Program-made: the position numbers and the translations under genes
Part shown: in pieces, positions 1-7,372 of the stretch
How the letters are laid out: each line of letters opens with the position of its first letter
Position numbering within the stretch: position 1 is the stretch's first letter
The notes under the pieces: generated by a model
What the model was told of the DNA's origin: nothing
Database searches by the model: none
Seen by the model: the letters and a program-made list of their open reading frames with translations, nothing else
Assembly: GCA_000799755.1 (NCBI GenBank)
Contig: JUHI01000036.1
Coordinates: forward strand, 1 to 32,930
Reading direction: 5' to 3'
Length of the DNA: 32,930 bases
From: Martinezella tropici
GTDB lineage: Bacteria > Pseudomonadota > Alphaproteobacteria > Rhizobiales > Rhizobiaceae

Positions 1-567
1 TTCTGTTGGGCACACGGGCGCAGAAAACTGATCAAGGCCACGCCAAAGAGCGGATCGCCCATCGTCGACGAGGCGCTGTTGCGGATCGCCGCGCTCTACA
101 AGATCGAAGACAGTATCCGGGGCTCAGATCCCGAACATCGCCGGGCAGTTCGACAGGACCTGTCCCTTCCGCTCGTGGACGAGTTCTTCACCTGGCTGGC
201 AGCGCAAGCCAAGCGCGTCTCACGCAAGTCTGACCTCGGAAAAGCCCTGGCCTATATGCTGACGCGGCAGGACGGCTTCCGGCTGTTCCTGGACGACGGC
301 CACGTCGATATCGACTCCAACCTCGTGGAAAACGCCATCCGCCGACCGGCCATGAACCGCCGCAATGCGCTTTTTGCCGGGCACGATGAAGGGGGCCGAA
401 ATTGGGCCCGCTTTGCCAGCCTGATCGGCACGTGCAAAATGAACGGCGTCGAGCCATACGCCTACCTGTGCGACCTCTTCACCCGCCTCGCAAACGGCCA
501 CCTCGCCAAAGACATCGATGCCCTGATGCCATGGGCCTATGCCGCCCGCATCAAGGCCTCACAATGA
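1..567 (+). CDS. IS66-family transposase, C-terminal part (5' end outside window)
   Basis: The reading frame is open from base 1, starting CWAHGRRKL, and ends at a TGA at 565-567, so only the C-terminal part of the transposase lies here. The stretch IDSNLVENAIRR followed by NRRNALFAGHDEGG is the usual IS66 TnpC region carrying the last catalytic acidic residue. The tail ASLIGTCKMNGVEPYAYL with DIDALMPWAY matches the IS66 C-terminal domain. IS66 elements normally carry tnpA and tnpB before tnpC, and these would lie upstream of the window. Whether the element is complete cannot be judged. Assignment to IS66 is secure; the subgroup is not determined. Confidence 0.93.
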   Translation, partial: FCWAHGRRKLIKATPKSGSPIVDEALLRIAALYKIEDSIRGSDPEHRRAVRQDLSLPLVDEFFTWLAAQAKRVSRKSDLGKALAYMLTRQDGFRLFLDDGHVDIDSNLVENAIRRPAMNRRNALFAGHDEGGRNWARFASLIGTCKMNGVEPYAYLCDLFTRLANGHLAKDIDALMPWAYAARIKASQ

Positions 568-654
568 GCTCGTCAGATACTATCCGGTGAGCTCACATCC
601 GGCCCGCAGGTAGCTTTGCCCCGTAGCTGAAAACTCTAAAATCAATGGGGCGTA

Positions 655-666
655 GACGGCGCATAC
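655..666 (+). mobile_element. Probable right terminal inverted repeat of the IS66-type element
   Basis: The bases GACGGCGCATAC read GTATGCGCCGTC on the other strand, which resembles the GTAAGCG-type tips of IS66 elements. They sit about 90 bp after the transposase stop, a normal distance. The left end and the target duplication lie outside the window, so the boundary is an inference. Confidence 0.5.
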
Positions 667-805
667 GTTTCATTCGAAGCGACGTATTTCGAATCTGGAC
701 CGAGAGAGCGCCGACATCGTTTTCCCATTTGCTAGGTGCAATGGTATTTGACCGTTGCTCGATCTGGTCGTCGATAGTTCTGCTGCTGCTCTTTTTGCGT
801 TTCCC

Positions 806-1108
806 TCAGCTGGGGCCGAATGTCTTCTCGATGAGGGTCGCGCCAAAGCCGGACGATGGACTAACCAGTTCCAGAGCATCCTCCGTCGTCACGCGTTCAT
901 AGCGCTCGTCTTCGTTGCGGATGCGGTATTGCAGCATGTCCCCCCTCGCAGGCAATGTGCCAGTGACGCGATAGATGTCCGTCGATGTGGAAGGAAATGT
1001 GCGGAAACCATTCTTGAGTTGCACCAATTGTCCCACCGCGAAGATATGTGTCGCTGGAGTGCGACGGATCGGGTGGCCATTGCGCTGTAGAGTAGCTGGT
1101 GTGGTCAT
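806..1108 (-). CDS. Hypothetical protein, 100 aa
   Basis: This 100-residue protein has no domain I can name. The stretch VGQLVQLKNGF followed by YRVTGTLPARGDMLQYRIRNEDERYERV looks like a small beta-rich fold. I recall similar proteins of about 100 aa in rhizobial genomes, but cannot verify this. No signal peptide or membrane segment is visible. Its ATG overlaps the stop codon of the upstream gene by four bases (ATGA, 1105-1108), so the two genes are probably translationally coupled. Function unknown. Confidence 0.7.
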   Translation of the reverse strand: MTTPATLQRNGHPIRRTPATHIFAVGQLVQLKNGFRTFPSTSTDIYRVTGTLPARGDMLQYRIRNEDERYERVTTEDALELVSPSSGFGATLIEKTFGPS

Positions 1109-1368
1109 GATTGCTGGTGGTCCTTTTCAAGGATGGTTTCGAGGTCCGCTATATTGATCGGCACCATCTGTTGCGCCGAACCCTGCATGGCAATCGCCGG
1201 CAGGTATATGAAGGCGGCAATACGCCGCCATGCCAGCCGAAAGACACCTTCGAGAGGCTCCTCGTCGTAATCGACACGATATTCCCCGGCCGGTTGTGGC
1301 GCTTCGAAGCCTGGCAGCCGGAACGGATAGGAAAAGCTAATGACGGTTTGCGTGGTGCGAGTGTTCAT
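1105..1368 (-). CDS. Hypothetical protein, 87 aa
   Basis: The frame opens at 1392, but the methionine at 1368 (MNTRTTQTVISFSYPF) is the more likely start because the eight residues before it look non-coding. The protein contains LPGFEAPQPAGEYRVDYDEEPLEG, then a moderately hydrophobic stretch RIAAFIYLPAIAMQG. It ends with the amphipathic tail PINIADLETILEKDHQQS. No known domain is recognised. The stop overlaps the start of the next minus-strand gene (ATGA), which indicates a two-gene operon with the 100-aa protein. I recall similar pairs in rhizobia, unverified. Confidence 0.7.
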   Translation of the reverse strand: MNTRTTQTVISFSYPFRLPGFEAPQPAGEYRVDYDEEPLEGVFRLAWRRIAAFIYLPAIAMQGSAQQMVPINIADLETILEKDHQQS

Positions 1369-1514
1369 GACGCTAGGCCTCTGCGGGAACACGCGGATGC
1401 GGCTCCCTTAATCATTCACATTCGAACTGAAGCGATCCCAAGCTGCCGCTGCAATGGCCGTTCTCGTTTGCTAATTGTGTATTGCGGCCTACAAATCCTA
1501 AGCGTCGAAGGTTG

Positions 1515-1739
1515 CTATGCTTTTTGAGCTTTTGAAGAATTGGCTTTAGGACGGGTAGCCTTTTTGGGCGCCTCCGCCACTGGTTGAGCCAGCCGAAGTG
1601 CGCGGAGTCTCTCCGTCTTCTTCTCTCTGACCGTAGCCTCAGCGTCCACGATATCCCTTGCCGCAGCGTCTGTCTGGGCAAGCTTTGATTCAGCCGATGT
1701 TCGACTCGGCTTGAAAAAACGATCTTTTTTCGCACTCAT
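1515..1739 (-). CDS. Small charged hypothetical protein, 74 aa
   Basis: The protein begins MSAKKDRFFKPSRTSAESKLAQ and is rich in Lys, Arg and Ala, with a central predicted helix (DIVDAEATVREKKTERLRALRLAQ). The C-terminal tail is of the Ala/Pro/Lys type. It resembles small rhizobial proteins that share a 'DA/E-T-x-R-xx-KT-xRLRAxR' helix. No enzymatic or membrane feature is visible. The gap of about 150 bp to the upstream gene suggests it stands alone. Function unknown. Confidence 0.65.
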   Translation of the reverse strand: MSAKKDRFFKPSRTSAESKLAQTDAAARDIVDAEATVREKKTERLRALRLAQPVAEAPKKATRPKANSSKAQKA

Positions 1740-1810
1740 ACCTTACCTCTCAAAGCGATAGACGATACGCCGAGCCCGACACACTGACGGAGAACTCAAG
1801 AGTGTGATCC

Positions 1811-2053
1811 TCACCGCTGTCTTCTAATTGCTTTCTTTTTCGGCGCAGGAAGAAGGCCTTCTCGCTGTGCCTGCTTGCGGGCGAGTTTGCGGCTCCGGCG
1901 GATGGCATCAGCTTTCTCTCTCGCCCGCTTTTCAGAGGGTTTTTCATAGGCGCGGCGAGCCTTCATTTCTCGAAACAAGCCCTCGCGCTGCATCTTCTTT
2001 TTTAGAGCGCGAAGCGCCTGGTCGACGTTGTTGTCTCTTACATCTACTAGCAA
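1811..2053 (-). CDS. rpsU: 30S ribosomal protein S21
   Basis: The core VRDNNVDQALRALKKKMQREG, then FREMKARRAYEKPSEKRAREKA and RRSRKLARKQAQREG, is the full S21 signature. S21 sits on the 30S platform and helps initiation. The frame extends to 2179, but S21 normally starts a few residues before VRDNN. A TTG at 2053 lies five bases after a GAAGGAG ribosome binding site and gives LLVDVRDNNVDQ, so I place the start there (80 aa). Rhizobia often carry several S21 paralogues. This one has no ribosomal neighbours and is probably an accessory copy. The C-terminus is basic (PKKKAIRRQR). Confidence 0.9.
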   Translation of the reverse strand: MLVDVRDNNVDQALRALKKKMQREGLFREMKARRAYEKPSEKRAREKADAIRRSRKLARKQAQREGLLPAPKKKAIRRQR

Positions 2054-2366
2054 GCTTACTCCTTCAACTATCGCTTTCGGAGGCTGACGGCGTTTAAATT
2101 GACCCAGCCTAAGAACTTCCCATCTGGCGGAGAAAGCGCGTCTTGCGTTGGTAATGAGAACGGATGACATCAATGCCAATCGGAGAGGACGTTCAAACTC
2201 CTTGTCTCGAATCCAACGCGATATTGCGCGCTATCTTCCGCACCAGACAAGCAGTATCGAATCTGAATGCGGCTCAAGGGGGCCGAGCTTCTAAGAAAGC
2301 CGGCTTTTAGCAGGATTGTCTCACTCAGCCGGTAACGCCAACAATAGATACGGTTGTCCGGTGGGC

Positions 2367-2394
2367 AAAATAAAAGGCCGGGCATGGCCCGACC
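2367..2394 (-). terminator. Rho-independent terminator of the cold shock gene
   Basis: On the minus strand GGTCGGGC-CAT-GCCCGGCC forms an eight-pair stem with one G-U pair, followed at once by TTTTATTTT. It lies about 60 bp past the stop codon of the cold shock gene. Confidence 0.85.
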
Positions 2395-2454
2395 TCTCAC
2401 AGTCATTCAGCTTGGCTGCCAGTACATCCGTGGTCAGCGGAGCGAATGACGAAT

Positions 2455-2664
2455 TCAAGCCGTCTGAAGGTTGTCGGCGGAACTCTTGCCGGACTTGCGG
2501 TCTTGCACGATGTCGTAGCTGACCTTCTGGCCGTCAGCGAGTGACCGGAAACCGGCGCGCTCCACTGCGGAGATATGCACGAAGACGTCCGTGCTGCCGT
2601 TGTCAGGCTGGATGAAGCCGAAGCCCTTTGTGGAATTGAACCACTTTACAGTACCAGTGTTCAT
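2455..2664 (-). CDS. cspA: Cold shock protein, CspA family
   Basis: This is a single cold-shock domain of 69 aa that binds single-stranded nucleic acid as an RNA chaperone. Both RNA-binding motifs are present: RNP1 KGFGFI (residues 13-18) and RNP2 VFVHI (27-31), with TVKWFN in the first strand. The C-terminal KSSADNLQ is typical of alphaproteobacterial CspA paralogues. The start follows AAGGACATCGTT. A canonical terminator lies downstream, so it is monocistronic. Which Csp paralogue it is cannot be decided. Confidence 0.95.
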   Translation of the reverse strand: MNTGTVKWFNSTKGFGFIQPDNGSTDVFVHISAVERAGFRSLADGQKVSYDIVQDRKSGKSSADNLQTA

Positions 2665-3160
2665 AACGATGTCCTTTCAAAGCAATCGTTGTGGCTCCCG
2701 CGATGCCTTGCGGGATAAGATCGATTATTTGAGAGGAGATCCGACGGGAGCGTAGTGCTCTTGAACGACATCACAAGCAATGGTCGATAACTACAATATA
2801 GGCGCAATTTCTGATTTGGCAATGGACAATGCGAAAATTGGCAATATGCACCTATGCCACATCCCGCAAAACGTTCGCCATCAAGGCCGGCATGCAGGAA
2901 CAAACCGCGCAGCTTCTTCGCGCCATCGAAGGCCTTGAACCGCATCGACGGCTTGCAATAACGTCGCTATGGAGCCTTTGAGCGAACTATTGGGCGCGCG
3001 GCACGCACATCATACCAGAGTTCCTATCCCCTAAAATGGATGGGAGCTTTTCGTTTTGATGCACCGCGCGGAGGCGGGCATGAAAACGATGAACTGATCG
3101 CGTCACTGGCTTGGCGGCTTGTCGTTGCTTTTGACGTCTTGGGCGTCTAGCTGCCTGTGC
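2665..3160. other. Gene-poor stretch upstream of the cold shock gene
   Basis: No convincing gene is visible here. The first part is the cold shock leader and promoter region. On the plus strand a short frame around 2874-2981 reads FAIKAGMQEQTAQLLRAIEG and looks protein-like. A second frame ending with TAG near 3150 reads ENDELIASLAWRLVVAFDVLGV. Neither has a start with a ribosome binding site, so they may be remnants of a decayed gene. I do not recognise the family. Confidence 0.35.
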
Positions 3161-3319
3161 TCAAACGCCTTTTGAGGTGCAGTAACCTTCGGAATAAGGA
3201 TTCCCATTTTCTTGGTTCTTTTGTGCGCCGGCTTCTGTGCCACGCTCATATGCATTTGCAGCATTGCTCTCGATGGAATGCCTTGTGTCAGATGCGGGCT
3301 GCTTGAGATGTTTTGCCAT
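3161..3319 (-). CDS. Small hypothetical protein, 52 aa
   Basis: Reading the minus strand, ATG at 3319 follows GAGGGAACTAGTT. It opens a 52-codon frame: MAKHLKQPASDTRHSIESNA, then ANAYERGTEAGAQKNQENG and PYSEGYCTSKGV. The composition is polar, with a probable helix over residues 15-32 and no membrane segment. The coding-like sequence and ribosome binding site support a real gene. It may be cotranscribed with the 71-aa membrane protein upstream. I do not recognise a family. Confidence 0.55.
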   Translation of the reverse strand: MAKHLKQPASDTRHSIESNAANAYERGTEAGAQKNQENGNPYSEGYCTSKGV

Positions 3320-3344
3320 AACTAGTTCCCTCGACGGTGGTTTT

Positions 3345-3560
3345 CTATTGTTGAGCTGGAACGACCACCGGGGTGGTGGTTGATGGTTGTGCGGTTATCT
3401 GCGCCGAGCCATTAAGATCCGTCATGCTGGTGTAAGGCCAAAAACCCCAAGCGAGCAGCGTGACCACCATAATCGCAAGGACTGCGATCCATGAGATCCA
3501 GGGGTTGTAGCGATCCGGAGTCGTCCTGAGGTCTGGCTTTGGTCTATTGTCGTTGCTCAT
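3345..3560 (-). CDS. Small single-pass membrane protein, 71 aa
   Basis: I chose the ATG at 3560, which follows GGAGGA at a good distance, over the farther start at 3617. The protein has a polar N-terminus (MSNDNRPKPDLRTTPDRYNP). One clear transmembrane helix follows (WISWIAVLAIMVVTLLAWGF, about residues 19-39). The C-terminus is rich in Thr, Pro and Val and is presumably periplasmic. I recall small rhizobial membrane proteins of this layout, without assigned function. The 52-aa gene lies 25 bp downstream on the same strand. Confidence 0.7.
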   Translation of the reverse strand: MSNDNRPKPDLRTTPDRYNPWISWIAVLAIMVVTLLAWGFWPYTSMTDLNGSAQITAQPSTTTPVVVPAQQ

Positions 3561-3823
3561 CTGGTGTCCTCCCTGATGGCTAAATCCCAACTGCGGCCAA
3601 GGTTCCAAGCTATGCAAGCGAAAGAGAGAGGCGCACCAAACAAAGTCGGCGGAGGGTAGTAAGTTTTTGGGTAACTGTTGACGAGTTACGTGGGTCTCTC
3701 GATCAGCTCCTGAACCACCACGAAGACAGCCGGCGCCAAAATAATTAAATTATTATGAAATTTTTCCCCGAAAGGGTGATACTATGCCTGCTCCATAGAA
3801 AATAATTATAACAAGGAGCCGCA

Positions 3824-3952
3824 ATGACAAACGTTCTTTTCGCAACTGCCGTCCGTAGGTCGCTATTTTTTTTGATCCAAAGCAGCGTTTTGATAGCCAT
3901 TACAGCGGCTATGTTCGGCGTTGAGTTTTCGTCAATTTACCTTCGGTCATGA
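3824..3952 (+). CDS. Very small hydrophobic protein, 42 aa
   Basis: ATG at 3824 follows a strong AAGGAG six bases upstream. The frame encodes MTNVLFATAVRRSLFFLIQS, then SVLIAITAAMFGVEFSSIYL and RS. Basic residues are followed by a hydrophobic helix of about 25 residues, typical of a small inner-membrane protein. Its stop overlaps the next ATG (ATGA at 3949-3952), suggesting coupled translation with a 56-aa frame. An AT-rich region just upstream (AATAATTAAATTATTATG) could hold the promoter. Function unknown. Confidence 0.5.
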   Translation: MTNVLFATAVRRSLFFLIQSSVLIAITAAMFGVEFSSIYLRS

Positions 3953-4119
3953 CGATGACGAGATCTCCAAAATTCAAATGTCCGATCAGTGAGAAAACTC
4001 AAACCGTTTTCCGGCCAATCAAATCCGGCGATGTCGCCGGCCGTCTGGAAAGGGCCGCGCTTCTGAAAGCCTTACGGATCGAGCGTGATCGCCCGCTTCG
4101 ACCTCAAACTGCCCATTAG
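3949..4119 (+). CDS. Small basic hypothetical protein, 56 aa, coupled to the gene before
   Basis: The ATG at 3949 overlaps the stop of the 42-aa gene. The frame encodes MTMTRSPKFKCPISEKTQTV, then FRPIKSGDVAGRLERAALLK and ALRIERDRPLRPQTAH, a basic peptide with one likely helix (VAGRLERAALLKALRIERD). No known domain is recognised. The overlap with an upstream small gene is the main support. It could also be chance. Confidence 0.35.
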   Translation: MTMTRSPKFKCPISEKTQTVFRPIKSGDVAGRLERAALLKALRIERDRPLRPQTAH

Positions 4120-4452
4120 ACCCAATGCATCAAAAGAATTGAACTGATGTGGTTGTCTTCTCTATTCGGCGTGGTGAGGTCAAGCACCTTCTGACTATCC
4201 GCACCTATGGTGATTGATGGCTTCGCAGTATCACGCTTCTCTCCGGGGTCGGCCTTTATGGCCCTCCCATTATGGGACCAGAAGAATGGGGCGGAACAAT
4301 CTAATCGGCGACCTGATCGCAATATGCGACCGCAACAGACAACCACGCGAACTCACCCCGTCCATCGTCCTGCGAAGGACATCTTTCCACCAACGGCGGA
4401 ATCGTATTGTCTCCTTTGGTTCTCGCTCGCTATCCTGGTTGCTGGTTAAGCC
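4120..4452. other. No gene recognised
   Basis: Several frames are open in this stretch but none has both a ribosome binding site and protein-like composition. It adjoins the NAD(P)-binding relic at 4453 and is probably decayed DNA of the same event. Confidence 0.3.
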
Positions 4453-4629
4453 GTGTTCCTGGCGAGCGACGACGACGCTGCCGCAGACGATATTGGCGCG
4501 CTTGCGGAACATCTCGGCTTCGCGCCGATCAAGATTGGCGGCCTGTCGGAAGGAGGGCTACTCGTCCAGGCGCGCGGAAAGAGCTGGGGGCATCTCATCT
4601 TCAAGGACCTGCTCAAGTTCGACGCATAA
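4453..4629 (+). pseudogene. C-terminal relic of an NAD(P)-binding (F420 oxidoreductase-like) protein
   Basis: After an in-frame TAA at 4447-4449, the frame reads VFLASDDDAAADDIGALAEH, then LGFAPIKIGGLSEGGLLVQARG, and ends KDLLKFDA. This resembles the C-terminus of reductases of the NADPH-dependent F420 oxidoreductase superfamily, where 'V(F/L)xSGDDxxAK..V..L.E.LGF..IDLG.L..GG.L' is usual. The Rossmann N-terminus is missing and no upstream frame restores it, so it is a relic. The family assignment is from memory. Confidence 0.55.
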
Positions 4630-4969
4630 AACGACGTCCCACCGACAGGACCACGATGCACGGATCGGATTGAGCACGATCCGGTCCCAGCGGAATGGGC
4701 GCGGATCGGGTGTTTTTCAGAGTCCGTGTTGATTATCGTTCGAATTTGACCCAATTTTTCATCTCGGACGGATCCGCCCAAACCGCGAGACGATGTTTTC
4801 AATCAACACTATAAATGCAATTAGGTGATACAATGCGAAATGAAAAAGCGGCGCAAATCTAGGTGAAACTCAACAACCGGGAAAGCTTCAGAGTGTCGGC
4901 TTAATCGAATTCCCGCTTCTTTGGGCTTGAATAGAAGCGCGCCTTCGACCCGCCGCCAAACAGTACCCT
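4630..4969. other. No gene recognised between the relic and the AraC gene
   Basis: Nothing coding is convincing here. The sequence is mixed, partly AT-rich near 4800-4870, and lies downstream of both flanking genes. Confidence 0.3.
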
Positions 4970-5842
4970 CTATGCCCGCAGTTTTGCTGCATCTTTCGAC
5001 GGCGGCAGACCGAACTGCCTGGCATACTCGCGGCTGAACTGGGTTGGGCTCTCATAGCCGACACCAAATGCTACGGACGTGGCATTGCCTTCGCCCGCGA
5101 TGAGAAGAGATCGAGCGTGCAGCAATCTCACGTGCTTCTGATACTGTAGCGGGCTGAGTGCGGTCACAGCCTTGAAGTGGCGGTGAAACGCGGAGACACT
5201 CAGTGCAGCCATCTCCGCCAAAGCATCTACACGTAGCGGCTTGGCGAAATTTTCTCTGATCCACTGGATGGCGATGCCGATCCGGGACAGAGCTGTGTCA
5301 GGTGTCGCGACTTCCCGCAGCATCCGGCCGAGGGGTCCCTGCAGTACCCGGAAAAGAATTTCGCGCTCATAGGCCGGTGCAAGAGCGGCAATCTCGCTCG
5401 GGCGCTCCATCAGGCGCAGCATCCGCAGCCAGGCATCCAGCAAGTCGGGCGTCACCGGCGTGACCGAAAAGCCAGGGCTGAAAAGTTCGCCTCCAACAGG
5501 TTTGGGCAGGTCCGCCAGCAGATTGGCAACGATCGCCGGCTCAAGCGTCAAACTGATGGCGAGATAGGGATCTCCGTCGGCCGAGTGGTGCACGGTCCCT
5601 ACCGCTGGCAGATCGACAGACATCACGAAATACGTCGCAGGATCGTATCGAAACGTGCGATCGCCGACAGTCATGGTCTTTGATCCCGTCAGGATCAGAT
5701 TGATCATAGGATCGTAAACGGCGGCCAGCTGATGTTCCGGGATCTCTCCCTGAACCATCTCAACGCGCGGAATGCCTGTCTCTGTCCGACGGTTCTCCGC
5801 CCGGGACGCCAGTTGCCTAAGCTCTTGAAGCTGTGTGTCCAT
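4970..5842 (-). CDS. AraC-family transcriptional regulator, 290 aa
   Basis: The N-terminal half (PRVEMVQGEIPEHQLAAVYDP, ILTGSKTMTVGD, YDPATYFVMSVDLPA) matches the AraC_N type ligand-sensing domain. The last 100 residues form a double helix-turn-helix with IRENFAKPLRVDALAEMA, SVSAFHRHFKAVTALSPLQYQK and VAFGVGYESPTQFSREYARQFG. I take ATG 5842 (MDTQLQELRQL) as the start; a GTG at 5857 is the alternative. The gene is divergent from the SDR at 5975 across about 130 bp. It is therefore probably the local regulator of the SDR and NTF2-like pair. AraC_N regulators often control dehydrogenases next to them and respond to unknown small molecules. Confidence 0.92.
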   Translation of the reverse strand: MDTQLQELRQLASRAENRRTETGIPRVEMVQGEIPEHQLAAVYDPMINLILTGSKTMTVGDRTFRYDPATYFVMSVDLPAVGTVHHSADGDPYLAISLTLEPAIVANLLADLPKPVGGELFSPGFSVTPVTPDLLDAWLRMLRLMERPSEIAALAPAYEREILFRVLQGPLGRMLREVATPDTALSRIGIAIQWIRENFAKPLRVDALAEMAALSVSAFHRHFKAVTALSPLQYQKHVRLLHARSLLIAGEGNATSVAFGVGYESPTQFSREYARQFGLPPSKDAAKLRA

Positions 5843-5974
5843 GAAATCTTGTCTCACACGGAATGTCAGGATTCAACGAGAAAGCAGAAATAGGCAATAT
5901 TCGAAGAGGATCGTGCGAGCGACTTCGATTCCCGGTGGCTATTGATTGGGCACAGCCAAGCGAAGGAGTAGAAC

Positions 5975-6718
5975 ATGAGAATCGTCATCATAACCGGCGG
6001 AAGCCGCGGCATTGGGGCAAGCATCGCAGTGCAATGTGCCAAGCGCGGCATGGGCGTCATTCTAACCTATAACAGCAACACCCAAGCTGCCAAGAAGGTC
6101 GTGAGCGCTATAGAAGCGGGCGGCGGCAAGGCCGTCGCTTTGGAGCTGGACGTGGGCAGCAGCGCTGCGTTCCCGGCGTTCCACGACGCGGTAGGCCAAG
6201 CGTTGGCGACGATCTGGAGCGCCAAATCATTCGACTTCCTCGTCAACAATGCGGGCTATGGCCTCTACAACTCGATCGCAACGGTGAACGAAGACGATTT
6301 CGACGGCCTGTTTCGCGTGCATCTCAAGGGGCCGTTCTTCCTCACTCAGGCACTCCTTCCGCTGATGGTCGATGGCGGCCACATCGTGAACGTGACGAGC
6401 GCGACCAGTCGCGTCGCCACCGCGGGCGTCGCGCCCTATGCCTGCTTCAAAGGAGGGCTCGAGGTCCTGACCCGCTACATGGCCAAGGAGTTTGGCGAGC
6501 GTCGCATCCGCGCCAATTCCGTCGCGCCGGGACCGATCCGCACCGAGCTTGGCGGCGGCCTCACGGACGAATTCGAGGCACTGCTGGCCGGGCAGACAGC
6601 GCTCGGCCGCGTCGGGGAACCGGACGACGTCGGCTGCATGGTTGCCAGCCTGTTGTCGGACAACAACCGCTGGATCAACGCCCAGAACATCGAAATCTCT
6701 GGCGGTTACATCATTTGA
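5975..6718 (+). CDS. Short-chain dehydrogenase/reductase (SDR), 247 aa
   Basis: This is a classical SDR oxidoreductase using NAD(P)(H). The cofactor loop TGGSRGIG is at residues 7-14, NNAG at 91-94, the catalytic Ser at about 142, Tyr155 and Lys159 (YACFK), and the PG motif in VAPGPIRTEL. The ATG follows AAGGAG at good spacing. Downstream, 13 bp away, lies an NTF2-like gene, and an AraC regulator is divergent, making a small regulated module. The substrate is unknown. Family resemblance is to 3-oxoacyl-ACP reductase-like SDRs, but a role in fatty acid synthesis is not implied. Confidence 0.93.
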   Translation: MRIVIITGGSRGIGASIAVQCAKRGMGVILTYNSNTQAAKKVVSAIEAGGGKAVALELDVGSSAAFPAFHDAVGQALATIWSAKSFDFLVNNAGYGLYNSIATVNEDDFDGLFRVHLKGPFFLTQALLPLMVDGGHIVNVTSATSRVATAGVAPYACFKGGLEVLTRYMAKEFGERRIRANSVAPGPIRTELGGGLTDEFEALLAGQTALGRVGEPDDVGCMVASLLSDNNRWINAQNIEISGGYII

Positions 6719-6731
6719 GGAAGCTGACGCG

Positions 6732-7073
6732 ATGAGCGCTACCACTTTGCGCGCGAAAGCCGATGCGCTGATCGCCGCAACCAACGCCTTCGACGCCGAC
6801 ACGGTGCTAACCCTGTTCGCCCCGGATGCGGTCATCGACGACCCGTCTACAGGTCACCGCTTCGACGGTCACGTCGGGATCCGCGACTATATCGACCGCT
6901 ATTTCGCGGGATATCACACGGTCACCCGTTTCCTCTCGATCGAGATGACCGGCAAAGCCCAAGCCCGTGTGCGGGTCGATTTCACCGGTGATTTCGGTCA
7001 CGAAATCGGCCTTCTCGACATCTCAATCAACTCCGACGGACTGATCGTGCGCATCGACGCAGACCTCGAATAG
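6732..7073 (+). CDS. NTF2-like / SnoaL-like protein, 113 aa
   Basis: The frame is open from further upstream, but ATG 6732 follows GAGGAA and starts a typical NTF2-like fold. The N-terminus reads LRAKADALIAATNAFDADTVLTLFAPDAVIDDPSTGHRFDG, then VGIRDYIDRYF. Its C-terminal strands are VRVDFTGDFGHEIGLLDISI and GLIVRIDADL. Such proteins act as small isomerases or binding proteins, or have no known activity. The gene sits 13 bp after the SDR and is almost surely cotranscribed with it. The pairing of SDR and SnoaL-like protein recurs in the MarR module of this window. Confidence 0.85.
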   Translation: MSATTLRAKADALIAATNAFDADTVLTLFAPDAVIDDPSTGHRFDGHVGIRDYIDRYFAGYHTVTRFLSIEMTGKAQARVRVDFTGDFGHEIGLLDISINSDGLIVRIDADLE

Positions 7074-7372
7074 TTAAAGAAGACGCAAAACTATAAAGAC
7101 AATCGCGGTTTTGGATCCGCCAGCTATGCGGGTGGTGCGTTCGCGGGGCTGAACCTCGTTTTCGCAGGCCTTCGCCGCGATCCATGCCGGCGTCCGCCAT
7201 CTCGACTGCTACATAGACCGCGAAGCCCTGGCGCTGGACGCCCAGGGCCGAACGGGACGGCTCGTGCTCAGCGTTGCAATGCTTTGGCAGCCTCGCCGGG
7301 TGTGCCATGACCCGCCTCGATAGCACAAGGTCGACAGCAAGGGCCGACCTTGTGCATTGCGATCGAAAACCT

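Noticed and set aside
2170..2406. A 78-aa minus-strand frame between rpsU and the cold shock gene
   Set aside because: It starts inside the cold shock terminator and does not look like a protein.
2661..2945. A 94-aa minus-strand frame upstream of the cold shock gene
   Set aside because: It overlaps the cold shock start and leader, has unusual composition and no ribosome binding site, so it is probably leader sequence.
6227..6835. Long 202-aa minus-strand frame across the SDR at 5975
   Set aside because: It is antisense to a clear SDR with all motifs and arises from GC-rich codon use.
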